Below are positions 54,638-63,487 of a stretch of 64,000 bases of DNA, piece by piece (within the stretch, counting starts at the first letter, position 1; the number at the start of each line of letters is the position of its first letter). Below the pieces are notes generated by a model, which made no database searches, was not told the origin of the DNA, and saw only the letters and a program-made list of their open reading frames with translations. The DNA comes from Euborellia annulipes (taxonomy: Eukaryota > Arthropoda > Insecta > Dermaptera > Anisolabididae), in assembly GCA_023213315.1 (NCBI GenBank), contig JAKCPI010022026.1, positions 1-64,000 of the forward strand, written 5' to 3'. Position numbers and translations under genes: made by a program.

Positions 54638-55508
54638 GGAGAATTTTGAGCACCTCAGTGTAAGTTCTATTAATAAATTCAAGCCTATTAGACTAGGGAG
54701 AAAAATTCCTCTTAATTGTACAAATCCATTAGTGAAATGGTCATTTGGGTTGTCTACCTTCAGTAAATAAACGAACGAATTCACTCAAATGAAAGAAACC
54801 ATATAAGGTTATGCAAGGCCCCGGTATTATATTAAAATAGTATACAAGATAATAAGAAGAAAAACTGTGGAATAAAAAATGTCATTATTTTCATTTTATT
54901 ATTATGATTATTACTTTTTTTTCATTTTCAACTATTGTCATATATACAATAGCCGAGAAAATCTAAATACCAAAGGATGTGAATTTAAAAATATTTCTAT
55001 ACAGAAATAGATTATATTATATTCCTCTACATTCCCCCTCTACTTCGCCTCTTCTTCCATTTATTAAAACACAAATAAGCTTGAAAAAATGATGCATGCT
55101 GATGAGTTACATCCCACTGGCTTTTATTTTTTTTATTCATATATCCTCTGCCTCCATTCTCTCACACTTTGATAAACAAATTTTTACTCAAAGTACAACA
55201 AGCAACATTTTTAAGAAAAATAAATAAATTACCAGGATGTCTCTACTTATTATAAAATATGAATGTAATTTTTAATTATTCATCTAGACTAAGAAAATAA
55301 ATTAATTACAAAATGAAGTAAATTCAATTAGTATTTTTTTTAAATACAATAAAAAGGACGACTTTCTTATAAAGTATAATAAAAAAGCGCGCATATATTC
55401 TCTTATTCTTTAATTATTTTATTAATGAACAAAATTAAATAAAAATATAAAAATTACTTTTTATATTCTCATAGTAAAAGAGGAAAAACTTTTGAACCCG
55501 ATCCTAAA
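54638..55508. other. AT-rich stretch, nothing recognised
   Basis: No gene, exon signals or element ends recognised. Confidence 0.5.
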
Positions 55509-55650
55509 AATCTGGTGTGGCTGGTCGCACAGCACACAACTTTCTCTTAACACGGTAATCGAAAGTTGTGTTTTGTGCTTGTCTAACCAGATTTTTTGTG
55601 TCGACATATATTTAGTTTCCGCTAATATATTAGAATTTAAGATGTATAGG
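55509..55650 (-). mobile_element. Family A element, hairpin-end fragment
   Basis: The terminal hairpin (AATCTGGTGTGGCTGGTCGC…CTAACCAGATT) followed by TTGTGTCGACATATATTTAG, CCGCTAATATATTAGAATTT and AAGATGTA, where the copy stops. Confidence 0.8.
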
Positions 55651-55934
55651 CCCCACATTATGTTCGATCAACAAACTTTAAAAATGTCCGTTAATAAGCT
55701 TCCGTCCACGCACTATTGGCCCACCCGGTATAATTATTCACTTTAACAAAAATAAACGCAAGAAGAGAGAGAGAGTTCCGGCATTTAGACATGTATTGAA
55801 TCTGATAATAATTTTTAAAAGCTTAGGACATACTCGATCTTATTCAATTTTAACTCTTAAATTAATTCATTACCTATATCATAAGCTATCCCATAGATTG
55901 GAAGCGGAATATAAAATGAATGAATGATAATTAC
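55651..55934. other. Intron-like AT-rich stretch
   Basis: It lies downstream of the donor of the 56.0-kb exon on the minus strand, as its intron would. No other feature supported. Confidence 0.45.
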
Positions 55935-56105
55935 CTAGTGGCGATGTTTTCGAGAGAGTTTGAACGAAGAGAGAGAGAAAATTCGGAGTTTGTGCTGCTT
56001 GCCTATCTACTGACTGCAGGCTGCTGCCTCGGGCGGCGACGGTCGCCGCGCTGGCTGGAGTGGGGGAAGCCAGCGAGCACCGCCAACAAAGCTCTGTCAA
56101 TGATA
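55935..56105 (-). other. Candidate first exon, copy 2 of a duplicated pair
   Basis: On the minus strand a CpG-rich segment (GCGACCGTCGCCGCCCGAGG, CAGCGCGGC) ends …TTCGTTCAAACTCTCTCG… CATCGCCACTAG and is followed by the donor GTAATTATC. It aligns along its length with 57065-57245. The 5' border is not visible; the CpG-rich part starts near 56105. A frame reads PTPASAATVAARGSS as in the other copy, but the two copies meet their donors in different phases, so the shared peptide may not be coding. Best read as an alternative first (leader) exon with its own promoter. Confidence 0.55.
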
Positions 56106-56199
56106 CAAGAAATTAAATTAAATTAGACGATTTTCAATGTTAATGACTTTTTTGCGAATTATTGCTTTTAAAAAGACATTAAAAAAAGTCAGCCCTCGG

Positions 56200-56365
56200 G
56201 CTTGGTGTAGTTGGTAGCGCAGAGGTTTCGGATCCCAGGCAGTCCGATGATTTTATTTAAGCCATTTGGATACCAAATGGCCTGAGTTGCCGGCAAGACT
56301 GTGTGCATGTGTGTGTGAATGTGAGTATGAATGTGAAAAAAGTGTGTGTTTTTAACAAAAAAAAA
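56200..56365 (+). repeat. tRNA-derived SINE (family K)
   Basis: TGGTGTAGTTGG (56203-56214) is a perfect RNA polymerase III A box; GGTTTCGGATCCC (56224-56236) is a B-box variant with one extra T. The boxes are only 9 bases apart, much closer than in a tRNA, so the middle is deleted. The body has the hairpin GCCATTTGG…CCAAATGGC, GAGTTGCCGGCAAGACTG and a GTGTGTG-rich tail. Fragments occur at 24335-24500 and 29478-29572. Confidence 0.65.
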
Positions 56366-57064
56366 GTCATTTTTTTAATGTTAAATTTTTGTTTTCCTCT
56401 ACCAAAGAAAAAAATGAAATATGTATTAAAAAATAATTAGTCTAATTATGTAATGAAATTGAAAAATTTCATTTCTATTCTATTATTATTATTAGGTACC
56501 GCATCTCTATTTATTTCAATTGATTGGTAGTTACTCATAATTATTTAAATGTAACTTTAATTTGTTGATGAAAATTGAAGAAGAAAATACATCTTGAATT
56601 GATTCGTTAATATATTTATATCATAATCATGACAAACGATTCTGAACGAGAATTTTGTTCATGGAAAAGTTTTTTAACAAATAAACAAAAATTTCTCTTT
56701 TTATAAAAATAAATTTTACGACAGCTCGGAAGATTGTTCAAAACGGAAACGAATTAGTTATAATATAAATATATTAAGGTTTTCTTATTTTAATTTTCCC
56801 ATTTTCCAAAGAAATTTGTTATTTGAATTAAAATTTTGATATTATTTACATTTAATTAAAGAGACGAAATAAAATCAGTTTTATTTTTTGAAAATAAATG
56901 GTATTAAAAAATATTTCATTATTGAATTCACTCTAACCTAAGATTTGAAACTTCTTGCTTTGACCTTCATAAGAAAACACATCAAAAAGGATTATTGTAT
57001 GTATCTCTTCTACTTCGCTTTTATAATTAAATTAAAACGCAATAAATAATTGAGTGATATTTAC
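56366..57064. other. AT-rich stretch between the duplicated exons
   Basis: On the minus strand it would be the intron of the upstream exon and hold the promoter of the downstream one. No core promoter motif stands out in this AT-rich sequence. Confidence 0.4.
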
Positions 57065-57245
57065 CTGTTGGTGATGAATTGGAGAGAATTTCAACGAAGA
57101 GAGGAGAGAAGATGCCTTGGCGTTTGAGCTGCAGCGCCGCGACACGTCGCTTGCCTGTAGACTGACTGGACTGGGGCGGCTGCTGCCTGAGGCGGCGACG
57201 GTCGCCGCACTCGCTGGAGTGGGGGGAGGAGGCGCCAACAATGTT
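57065..57245 (-). other. Candidate first exon, copy 1 of a duplicated pair
   Basis: A CpG-rich minus-strand segment (GCGGCGACCGTCGCCGCCTC, GACGTGTCGCGGCGC) ends …TTCGTTGAAATTCTCTCC…CATCACCAACAG, followed by the donor GTAAATATC. It is homologous to 55935-56105, about 1.13 kb away. Upstream of it (57242-57257) lies the palindrome GTTCTATTAATAGAAC. A frame reads PPTPASAATVAASGSS and reaches the donor in phase 0. It is likely the most upstream exon seen of the minus-strand transcription unit. Confidence 0.55.
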
Positions 57246-57355
57246 CTATTAATAGAACACAAGCAATAAAATCAATAAAATTAAAATATTATCTTTTAAA
57301 GAAAAATAAATTATTTATATTTTATGTGAATTATTCCTTGCAAAAAGACAGAAAA
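57246..57355. other. Putative upstream (promoter) side of the minus-strand gene
   Basis: Immediately upstream of the CpG-rich exon on the minus strand. AT-rich; it shares weak similarity with the corresponding side of the other copy (ACAAGNAATNAAATNAA). Promoter function is inferred from position only. Confidence 0.25.
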
Positions 57356-57765
57356 AGTATGGTGTGACTGGTCGCACAATACAAAACTTTCTCTTCTCTA
57401 AATAATTAAAGGTGTATTATGTGCTTGTCCCACCAGATTTTGTGTGTCGAGATATGATTAGTTTCCGCCAATATATTAGAATCCAAAATGTAGAAAAACA
57501 GAAAAATATTTTTTACCCAAATATTTTGTTACCATGGCAACCATTTCTCCTATATTTTCTATGAAGAACAAGAGTAAAGTGGTCTTCAGAAGATTTCAAC
57601 GGCAAAATGAGAATATACATTTTAAAGAGCATCTAAAAAATAGTTGATTTATGAATTTAAAAAAAAATCTTTGAAGCGAATTTTGATAAAAAAAAAAAAA
57701 AAAAACTAAAAAAGTACATCAGTAATGTCCTTGCCGATTTTGTATAAAAGCTTATTTTTTTGTTT
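57356..57765 (-). mobile_element. Family A element, truncated
   Basis: The hairpin end is degenerate (GTATGGTGTGACTGGTCGCA…TGTCCCACCAGATTTTG), then GATATGATTAGTTTCCGCCA, CCATGGCAACCATTTCTCCT and TAAAGAGCATCTAAAAAATA. The copy stops near AAAAGCTTATTTTTTTG, where the next element begins. Confidence 0.75.
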
Positions 57766-58093
57766 TCTATCTCCTAAACTAAGCATATTTTGTGAACCAT
57801 ACAAAGTTGTAGAGCATTAAATTTGCTAAAATTTCGTTGTTAAAACGAATATGTAGACCCAATATTAACAGTGTTACGATCGATCAAAGTTAGACCAAGT
57901 TTCTCGATATGTAAAACAAATAGAAACTTTATTAATATTTGGTCTACATATTCGTTTTATCAACTAAAATTTTATGCTCTCCAACTTTCTAATATATTAT
58001 GGTGCACAAAATATGCTTAGTTTACGAGATATAAGCGAAAAACTGAAAAAAGTATACAAATTTTGAGGTTGTTTTTATTTTGTCCAACCCCTG
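57762..58093. mobile_element. Mariner-like foldback, one end missing
   Basis: The right end, read on the minus strand, is CAGGGGTTGGACAAAATA, a terminal sequence typical of Tc1/mariner elements, with TA outside (58094-58095). Inside, arms of about 130 bp are inverted (CTAAACTAAGCATATTTTGT…AAAACGAATATGTAGACC and the inverse), around GATCGATC. The left terminal repeat is absent; the foldback abuts the truncated family A copy. Confidence 0.65.
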
Positions 58094-58218
58094 TACGAAT
58101 TAAACACAAAAGCAAACTTTTAAAATTTATAACTTTCTGTCCCAATAATCCCTTATGGATATAGTTCATTAAAAAAAAACGCATTGAAAAATTTCTTATA
58201 ATAGTCTAGTTTTTTTTT

Positions 58219-58356
58219 TTAAGTACGTTTAGACGCCACCCCCTTCATTTTCTGTAATAATTTTTCTACGATACCATGACGTTGTTCTTTGGTCAATTGT
58301 TTATATTTGGCATATTTTCTTTTTAAATTTATCAATATTTCTTCTGAATTTTCCAT
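58219..58356 (-). pseudogene. N-terminal fragment of a mariner-like transposase
   Basis: A 45-codon frame starts MENSEEILINLKRKYAKY and continues KQLTKEQRHGIVEKLLQK. The K-x-L-T-x-E-Q-R-x-x-I-x-x-x-L-L pattern is the beginning of the N-terminal DNA-binding region of plant-type mariner (MLE) transposases and relatives. The ATG context (GAAAATGG) is good. After MKGVASKRT it stops; no catalytic DDE region follows. The mariner end at 58093 points away from it, so it belongs to another element or a host-adopted fragment. Moderate to low certainty. Confidence 0.35.
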
Positions 58357-58473
58357 TTTCAAATCACACCGGGTGCCTATTTTATTTATCTTAAAAAAGC
58401 TGATCTTTGATCTAGAAGTTCTAACTACACGAACGCAACACCTGTCAATTAATGAGACATTCAATGTATACAA

Positions 58474-58752
58474 CATGGGCGTACTCAGCGGGGGGCAGGG
58501 GGCAGCTGCTCCCCACCCCCTAGAAGCAAGAAAAAAAAAACTAAATGTTTATAAAGTGATGAAACGAAACAAAATTGGTGGATGGCGATGGGGAATGATT
58601 TTTACAAAGAGAGAAAAGGGGGGGGGTTGTTAGGCCTTTAATTCGAAGGCTTTTCCCCTCTATATAAAAAATAGCTATGTCACAATCTGGACGACCATGA
58701 TCTGACCATGCCCCCCCCCCTCCCCCTAGATTTGATCCTGGGTACGCCCATG
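58474..58752. mobile_element. hAT-type MITE (family F2), copy 3
   Basis: GTATACAA stands on both sides (58466-58473 and 58753-58760), a perfect duplication. The ends are CATGGGCGTACTCAG and …CTGGGTACGCCCATG. It is the same family as 19832-20087 and 49617-49897, inverted (GCCTTTAATTCGAAGGC, GGACGACCATGATCTG). Confidence 0.9.
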
Positions 58753-58760
58753 GTATACAA

Positions 58761-59005
58761 TACTATTATAATGAATATTGCCACTTGTTTTCGATATTCT
58801 CGATAATCTAAGATTTTGTTTTTAATGCTATACCATATTTTCGTACGTAAGGAGTAAAAAATAGCTCTTAATTTGATTTAATGATATTTGTAATTTTAAG
58901 TATTTTTGCATATCGCTAGTGTTTGGTCTGTTTAAGGTTTTGATAGAAGATTAAAAATCGTCTATTATACGGATAGAGAGTTATCGATTTTATGACGATT
59001 TCCAT
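58761..59005. other. AT-rich stretch, nothing recognised
   Basis: No supported feature. Confidence 0.45.
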
Positions 59006-59212
59006 TTAAGAGCCAGATTCTCTAGCATAAGCTGGTTGCTTGTCTGATCTCAGGACGTTTCTGCGGTGGTCCATATCGTCTTTCATCTCTATTATCGTAA
59101 TAGCTTGCAAGTCATGAAGTCAACTAGTCTGTGGTCCTTCTGTTCTGGCGGCTCTATTTGAGATGTTGACTCCCGGATCAATGTGTATCATTCTGTGTAA
59201 TAAAGTGGACAT
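59006..59212 (-). pseudogene. Protein-like frame with one stop
   Basis: GC-richer than its surroundings. On the minus strand one frame reads MSTLLHRMIHIDPGVNIS, NRAARTEGPQTS, stop, LHDLQAITIIEMKDDMDHRR, NVLRSDKQPAYARESGS, stop, without a frame shift. The same frame is open 11 codons farther upstream. No splice sites frame it and I do not recognise a domain; a decayed transposon ORF or a small host pseudogene are both possible. Confidence 0.3.
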
Positions 59213-59988
59213 GACTGTTTGAGTTTGCCTCTCAATCCCTTCGTCTCAGAGAGCTCAGTTCATATCAATCAATATGTTTCTTTTATATTATTTTTTGGCT
59301 GAAACTGGACATTTGCGAAAGTGATGGACATCAAGAGAAAGAGAGAGAAAAGAGGAGAGAAAGAGGTCAAGAGAAATAAAAAAAAAAAAGAAACACTTCT
59401 AAACTTGAATTCAAGTGTCTAGCCACATATTCACTTCACCCCAACGGTAATTGCTAGATAAATATTTTGTAAGGAGAATTCAAGATACAAGTCGAAAAAC
59501 AATGTAAATAAATAAAATATTAGAAATTTTCTTTTGATTTTAATTAATTTTTATTGAAAATTGATGAGTAAATTAACCGAATAAATATGATGATTAAAGA
59601 GTTGATGCCCACCTCAAAAATTATGGTTACCTTAACGATATCATAATTATTATTAAATTTTATTATTGGAATTTCGAACCATGATTGAGAGTTAGGTTTG
59701 AAATTTTCAAATAAAATAAAGTTAAAAAAAAATAGAAATTTAAATTAATAAAAATTTAGTAATTATAAATTAAAGTTTTATAATAAATTATAGAAATTAA
59801 GTCTTTTTCAGTGACTACTGGACAAACACATTTTGACCAAATGCTCAATTTTCGAAAAAAATTTATTAAATTTTTAGTAGGCCTAAAATTCAAAAGAGAA
59901 GAAATATTTAGAATTAATTTAGTTAGAAAATAAATTTATATTAATTTGATATAATATTTTTTAAAATTTATTTTCAAAAAATTAGTCT
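59213..59988. other. Stretch without a gene
   Basis: A GA-rich patch (59331-59372) and AT-rich sequence. A GTTAAGGTAACC donor-like site near 59628 has no exon. Confidence 0.4.
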
Positions 59989-60240
59989 TATATGGACCCT
60001 GTTACGCATTAGTGTGTCAGGCCACCTACTGAGATTTGAAAATCAGGGGTAGGGTTTTTTGGGGGTTTGGTGGGGGCTTATATCAAAAATTTTTTTTGTG
60101 AAAATTTTTTTTTGAAGTAACGAAGTTTTTTAGGACATATTTCATTTGAAATATATATTAATTATAGATTTTTTTAAATATTCCGTGATGAGTTAAATCT
60201 TTAACCCCCTTTGGCGTTGACACACTATTGTATAACAGAT
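59989..60240. mobile_element. Diverged family E MITE
   Basis: The left end TATATGGACCCTGTTACGCA / TTAGTGTGTCA and the right end TGACACACTATTGTATAACAG match the ends of 45538-45801 with several changes. The AT-rich interior has TTTAGGACATATTTCAT in common (inverted relative order). Confidence 0.6.
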
Positions 60241-60301
60241 ATATATTCTCTTCTTATCAATTTTAATAAATTTCGAAAAGAAAATTTCTCAAAGAATATA
60301 A

Positions 60302-60415
60302 AAATATATATATATTTTTTTTTCCCTTTTATTTTTTTTAATTGGTGTTTTTTTTTCTTTTTTTTTTTTTTTTTTAAAGAGAAGGGAGGTAGTAGGTGGT
60401 GGTGGTGTTTTTTTT

Positions 60416-60450
<35 letters not shown>

Positions 60451-60505
60451 CCCCCCTTTTTTTTTTTTTTTTTTTTTTTTCCCCCCCCCCCCCCTCACTT
60501 TTTAA
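60302..60505. repeat. Extreme homopolymer tract (T and C runs)
   Basis: About 200 bases made mostly of T-runs (with one run of roughly 30) and C-runs (5 and 14), broken by GGAGGTAGTAGGTGGTGG. It is unlike the mixed AT-rich background. It may be a degraded poly-T element tail or an assembly problem; such runs are error-prone in sequencing. Confidence 0.7.
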
Positions 60506-60779
60506 AAAAAAAAAAAAATTATATATATATATGCCATTTAGACCCTATCCAAGTATTACGTAAGCAGCGCAGGATTACCATATTTGCTGACAATGGAGAA
60601 AGTGGGGGTAACCATTGCTTACGTAAACATTTTTAAAAGAAAAAAAATGAAGTTTTTCCTTAAAAAAAAAAAAAATGTACTTTAACATGGGGGGGGGGGG
60701 GGCGTTAACGATTTGCTTATTAATTAATGGTGACAAGGGATGTTTACGTTATAATTGAAAGGTAACTAAATATATAAAT

Positions 60780-61055
60780 TAGAAAGCTCTAAAGGCCTAC
60801 TTTCTAAATTAAAAATAAATATACACTAGGTTATTGTCAACATCAGAAGTGATTACATTCTAATACATGAAAACAGAGGCATCATACTACTTTCATGTAT
60901 TAGAATGTAATCACTTCTGATGTTGACAAGTCGAAATACATATTAAGTGTTAATTTTTAATTTATAAAACCTTTAAAACCTAGTGTTTAATTTGTATATT
61001 TAATTTTAATTTACAAAATGTTTCAACGAGAGCCAACGGTCGAAAGTTCATGTCT
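60780..61055. mobile_element. Family J element with perfect internal hairpin
   Basis: It shares with 38257-38525: ATACACTAGGTTATT, ATCAGAAGTGATTACATTCT, AGTGTTTAATTTGTATATTT and the end ACAAAATGTTTCAAC…AGCCAACGGTCGAAAGT. It contains a perfect inverted repeat at 60834-60929 and a hammerhead-like phrase at 60917-60937 (CTGATG, TTGAC, AAGTC, GAAAT). The left arm of the outer foldback is missing. Confidence 0.6.
60834..60929. repeat. Perfect 39-bp hairpin
   Basis: TTGTCAACATCAGAAGTGAT…ACATGAAA (60834-60872) and its exact inverse (60891-60929), with an 18-base loop. If transcribed from either strand it would give a precursor of small-RNA size with no mismatch. Confidence 0.85.
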
Positions 61056-61381
61056 TATTAAAAGCCTACTTTCTATTTAATTAATTAATTAATATATGCT
61101 GAATAAGACTTAAAAAAAATAATAATTCATTATTTGACTAGCACAAAAAATCGTTTCTGTTGAATCAAACACTTCTTAGAACTTTATTTGTTGTTTATTA
61201 TTTAATAATTAAAAATACTTACATTAACTAACAAAAATACATAGACTAATAATAATATGAGCCGAAACAATGTTAATTTGTATGTATTATTAATTATAAA
61301 CCACTTTCTTTTATTTTTAATAATAACAATTGTAAAAGTCGAAATCAATTAATCATCCCCTTTTTTTATGTTGTATTCTAG
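61056..61381. other. AT-rich stretch, nothing recognised
   Basis: No supported feature until the acceptor-like site at 61380. Confidence 0.45.
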
Positions 61382-61439
61382 GTTTTATCGTATTTTGAAG
61401 CTCTGCTCAAAAGACATGGAATTGGGTCAAATAACGAAG
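61382..61439 (+). other. Weak candidate exon (58 nt)
   Basis: The plus strand has a good acceptor (CCCCTTTTTTTATGTTGTATTCTAG is the tract, in two parts: CCCCTTTTTTTATG and TTGTATTCTAG), then a frame VLSYFEALLKRHGIGSNNE and a weak donor GTTAGG. Just beyond is a tRNA-like phrase (GTAGCTGCGGTGATGAAC, GCGAGTTCGAAAG), so the region could instead be a SINE fragment. Unsupported by neighbours. Confidence 0.2.
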
Positions 61440-61694
61440 GTTAGGATGTATAGTGTGGTCATGTAGCTGCGGTGATGAACTTGCGAGTTCGAAAGGCCAT
61501 GTAGTTAGTTAACAGTCAATAAATATATCTCGAGTGAAACTCGAATAGCAATCAGTCAATAGGGAAGGCAGGTGAGGCTCAGGACTTCACTACCCAATTC
61601 ACTCATTTATTCTTATATGATTAATATTAACCATTTATTAAACGCACTTTTTTATTGTCTATTTTGAAGGTGATCTTTGAAAAGGTAATTTTTT
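61440..61694. other. Stretch without a gene
   Basis: It holds the tRNA-like phrase noted for the preceding entry and otherwise nothing recognised. Confidence 0.4.
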
Positions 61695-62655
61695 ACTTTC
61701 TCTTACCTCTATATATTTGTTAATATATAGAGAGAGAAAGTATTGGATTCATGTCAAAAATTCGATGTCGAGATTTTGATGGATCTTCACGTTTTGAGGT
61801 CCCCTGAATCCAAAAAAGTGGTTTTCGTGTGTGTGTGTGTTCAATTTTAAGCATAAAGGAATTGAGCTATGAGGCTGAAATTTTATATTTAAGTTAAACA
61901 CCCCCCCGGGACCGAGAAAATAAGCTTTTAATCAAAATCGGCCAAAAAGTACTAGTACTTTACTGATGTACTTTTTCAGTTTTTTTTATTTTCTCAAAAT
62001 TCGCTCTAACGATTTTGATTAAAATTCAAAAGTCAATTATTTTTTAGATGCTCTTTCAAATGTATATTCTCGTTTTGCCCTCAAAATTGTTTGAAGCACA
62101 CTTTACTCTTGTGCTTCATAGGAAAGATAGGAGAAATGGTTGCCATGGTAACCGAATTTAAATCTTTTCTTTTTATTAGATTAAAAATCAATTATTATTT
62201 AAATTCCCATTTATTTTTATTTTATTTCTGTCTTTAATTTAATTGTTTCGGAGAAAACATATATCTCTCTCTCTCTCACAAAATTATCTTCTCTCTTTCT
62301 ACGCGTTTATGTTAATTTCCTATAGGGATTTGTATGTTAATTTCGATTCAAAAGGGGGTCCCCTGTGGAACTTTTTACGGATTTAAAATTTTTTTTTCCA
62401 ATTCTTATGAAATTTTGTATTTATTTACGATTCTATATTGTGTATAAAATGTCCAAATATGAGATTAAAATTTTGAAAAATAACCATAGTTTATTTCAAG
62501 CAGTCAACATTTAAAATGCAAGTTTGAAACTAAGGTGCCATGGGAAACTAAATATATCACGACACAAAAAATCTGGTGTGACCAGCACGGTGCACAACTT
62601 TCTCTTACCGAAGGGTAAGAGAAAGTTGTGTGCTGTGCGCCAGTCACACCAGATT
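61695..62655 (+). mobile_element. Family A element, long subfamily, complete
   Basis: From ACTTTCTCTTACCTCTATAT to the full terminal hairpin (AATCTGGTGTGACCAGCACG…GCGCCAGTCACACCAGATT). It is about 960 bp because of the same extra 3' module as 47414-48203 (GGGATTTGTATGTTAATTTC, GATTCAAAAGGGGGTCCCC, CCAATTCTTATGAAATTTTG), here with a CT microsatellite at 62264-62277. Both ends lie against T-runs. Confidence 0.85.
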
Positions 62656-63093
62656 TTTTTTTAATTATATCAATTAATTCACGTACATATCATCTATTAT
62701 TTTGTTTAGCTTAGTAAATAATGATATACGCAGAAAGAGTTTAAGGTGAGAAAATACTTAAAAAAGTTGCTAATGAGAAACAGGATTTATATCCAATAAA
62801 AATAGTCAAAGTATGTCATAAAATATAGCTAATAAATACTAAAATGTGCAGTTAAATAGGCTCTAAAAAAACTTCCCTTTTTTTTTAAATAAAATATGAA
62901 TTAAAATTAAAAAATTTATATGCATTGCATTACATATCACCTTTTATCTTAGCAATAAAAAAATTAAAATATCAAATGAGATCTCTAGTATAAATATCAA
63001 TCAATTTTAACAAAAATGTTTATTAATTTTTTGTTTATAGTCAAGCTCTATTTAGAATAACTTATTTCATCTTACAATTTAATATTTATTAAG
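62656..63093. other. AT-rich stretch, nothing recognised
   Basis: No supported feature. Confidence 0.5.
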
Positions 63094-63487
63094 GTGCGCG
63101 TCTCGGGGTGCTAATTTTGGGAATTTCCAGGGGCCACAATTTTGAAGCTATCGACCTCAATTTTTTTTTAAATTAATGCTATTTAAAATATCTACAAGCT
63201 ATAGAAGCCCTTTTTTTGATTTTCGAAAAAATAAATTTTTTTTTTAGATTATTCGCATTAAATAAAAGATATTTTTAAAAAATCCGCTCTATATCTTATA
63301 GATAATTAAATTAGTAATCATTGTGTTAAAAAATAATTAATTTTCTACCCTTAATTAATTAGCTGGAATCTTTCAAATGAAATAGAATAAATCCCTTGTA
63401 TTCCTATGGGAAAAACTAACGCCATCTCTTGCCGCCTCGAGTAACTCGGTAGTCAATGATCTTCTAACGGCATTCCGAGACGCGCAC
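63094..63487. mobile_element. MITE with GTGCGCGTCTCGG ends
   Basis: GTGCGCGTCTCGGGGTGC (from 63094) and GCATTCCGAGACGCGCAC (to 63487) are inverse with two mismatches. The interior is AT-rich except the right 80 bp. The target duplication is not clear (the flanks are TTATTAAG and GATAACTC). Confidence 0.65.

Noticed and set aside
13888..58752. Possible G-quadruplex or CpG-island function of the many G- and C-runs
   Set aside because: The runs sit just inside the ends of hAT-type MITEs and vary in length between copies; they are parts of the elements rather than host islands.
60211..60636. 141-codon plus-strand frame full of phenylalanine
   Set aside because: It is produced by poly-T and poly-C runs; no real protein composition.
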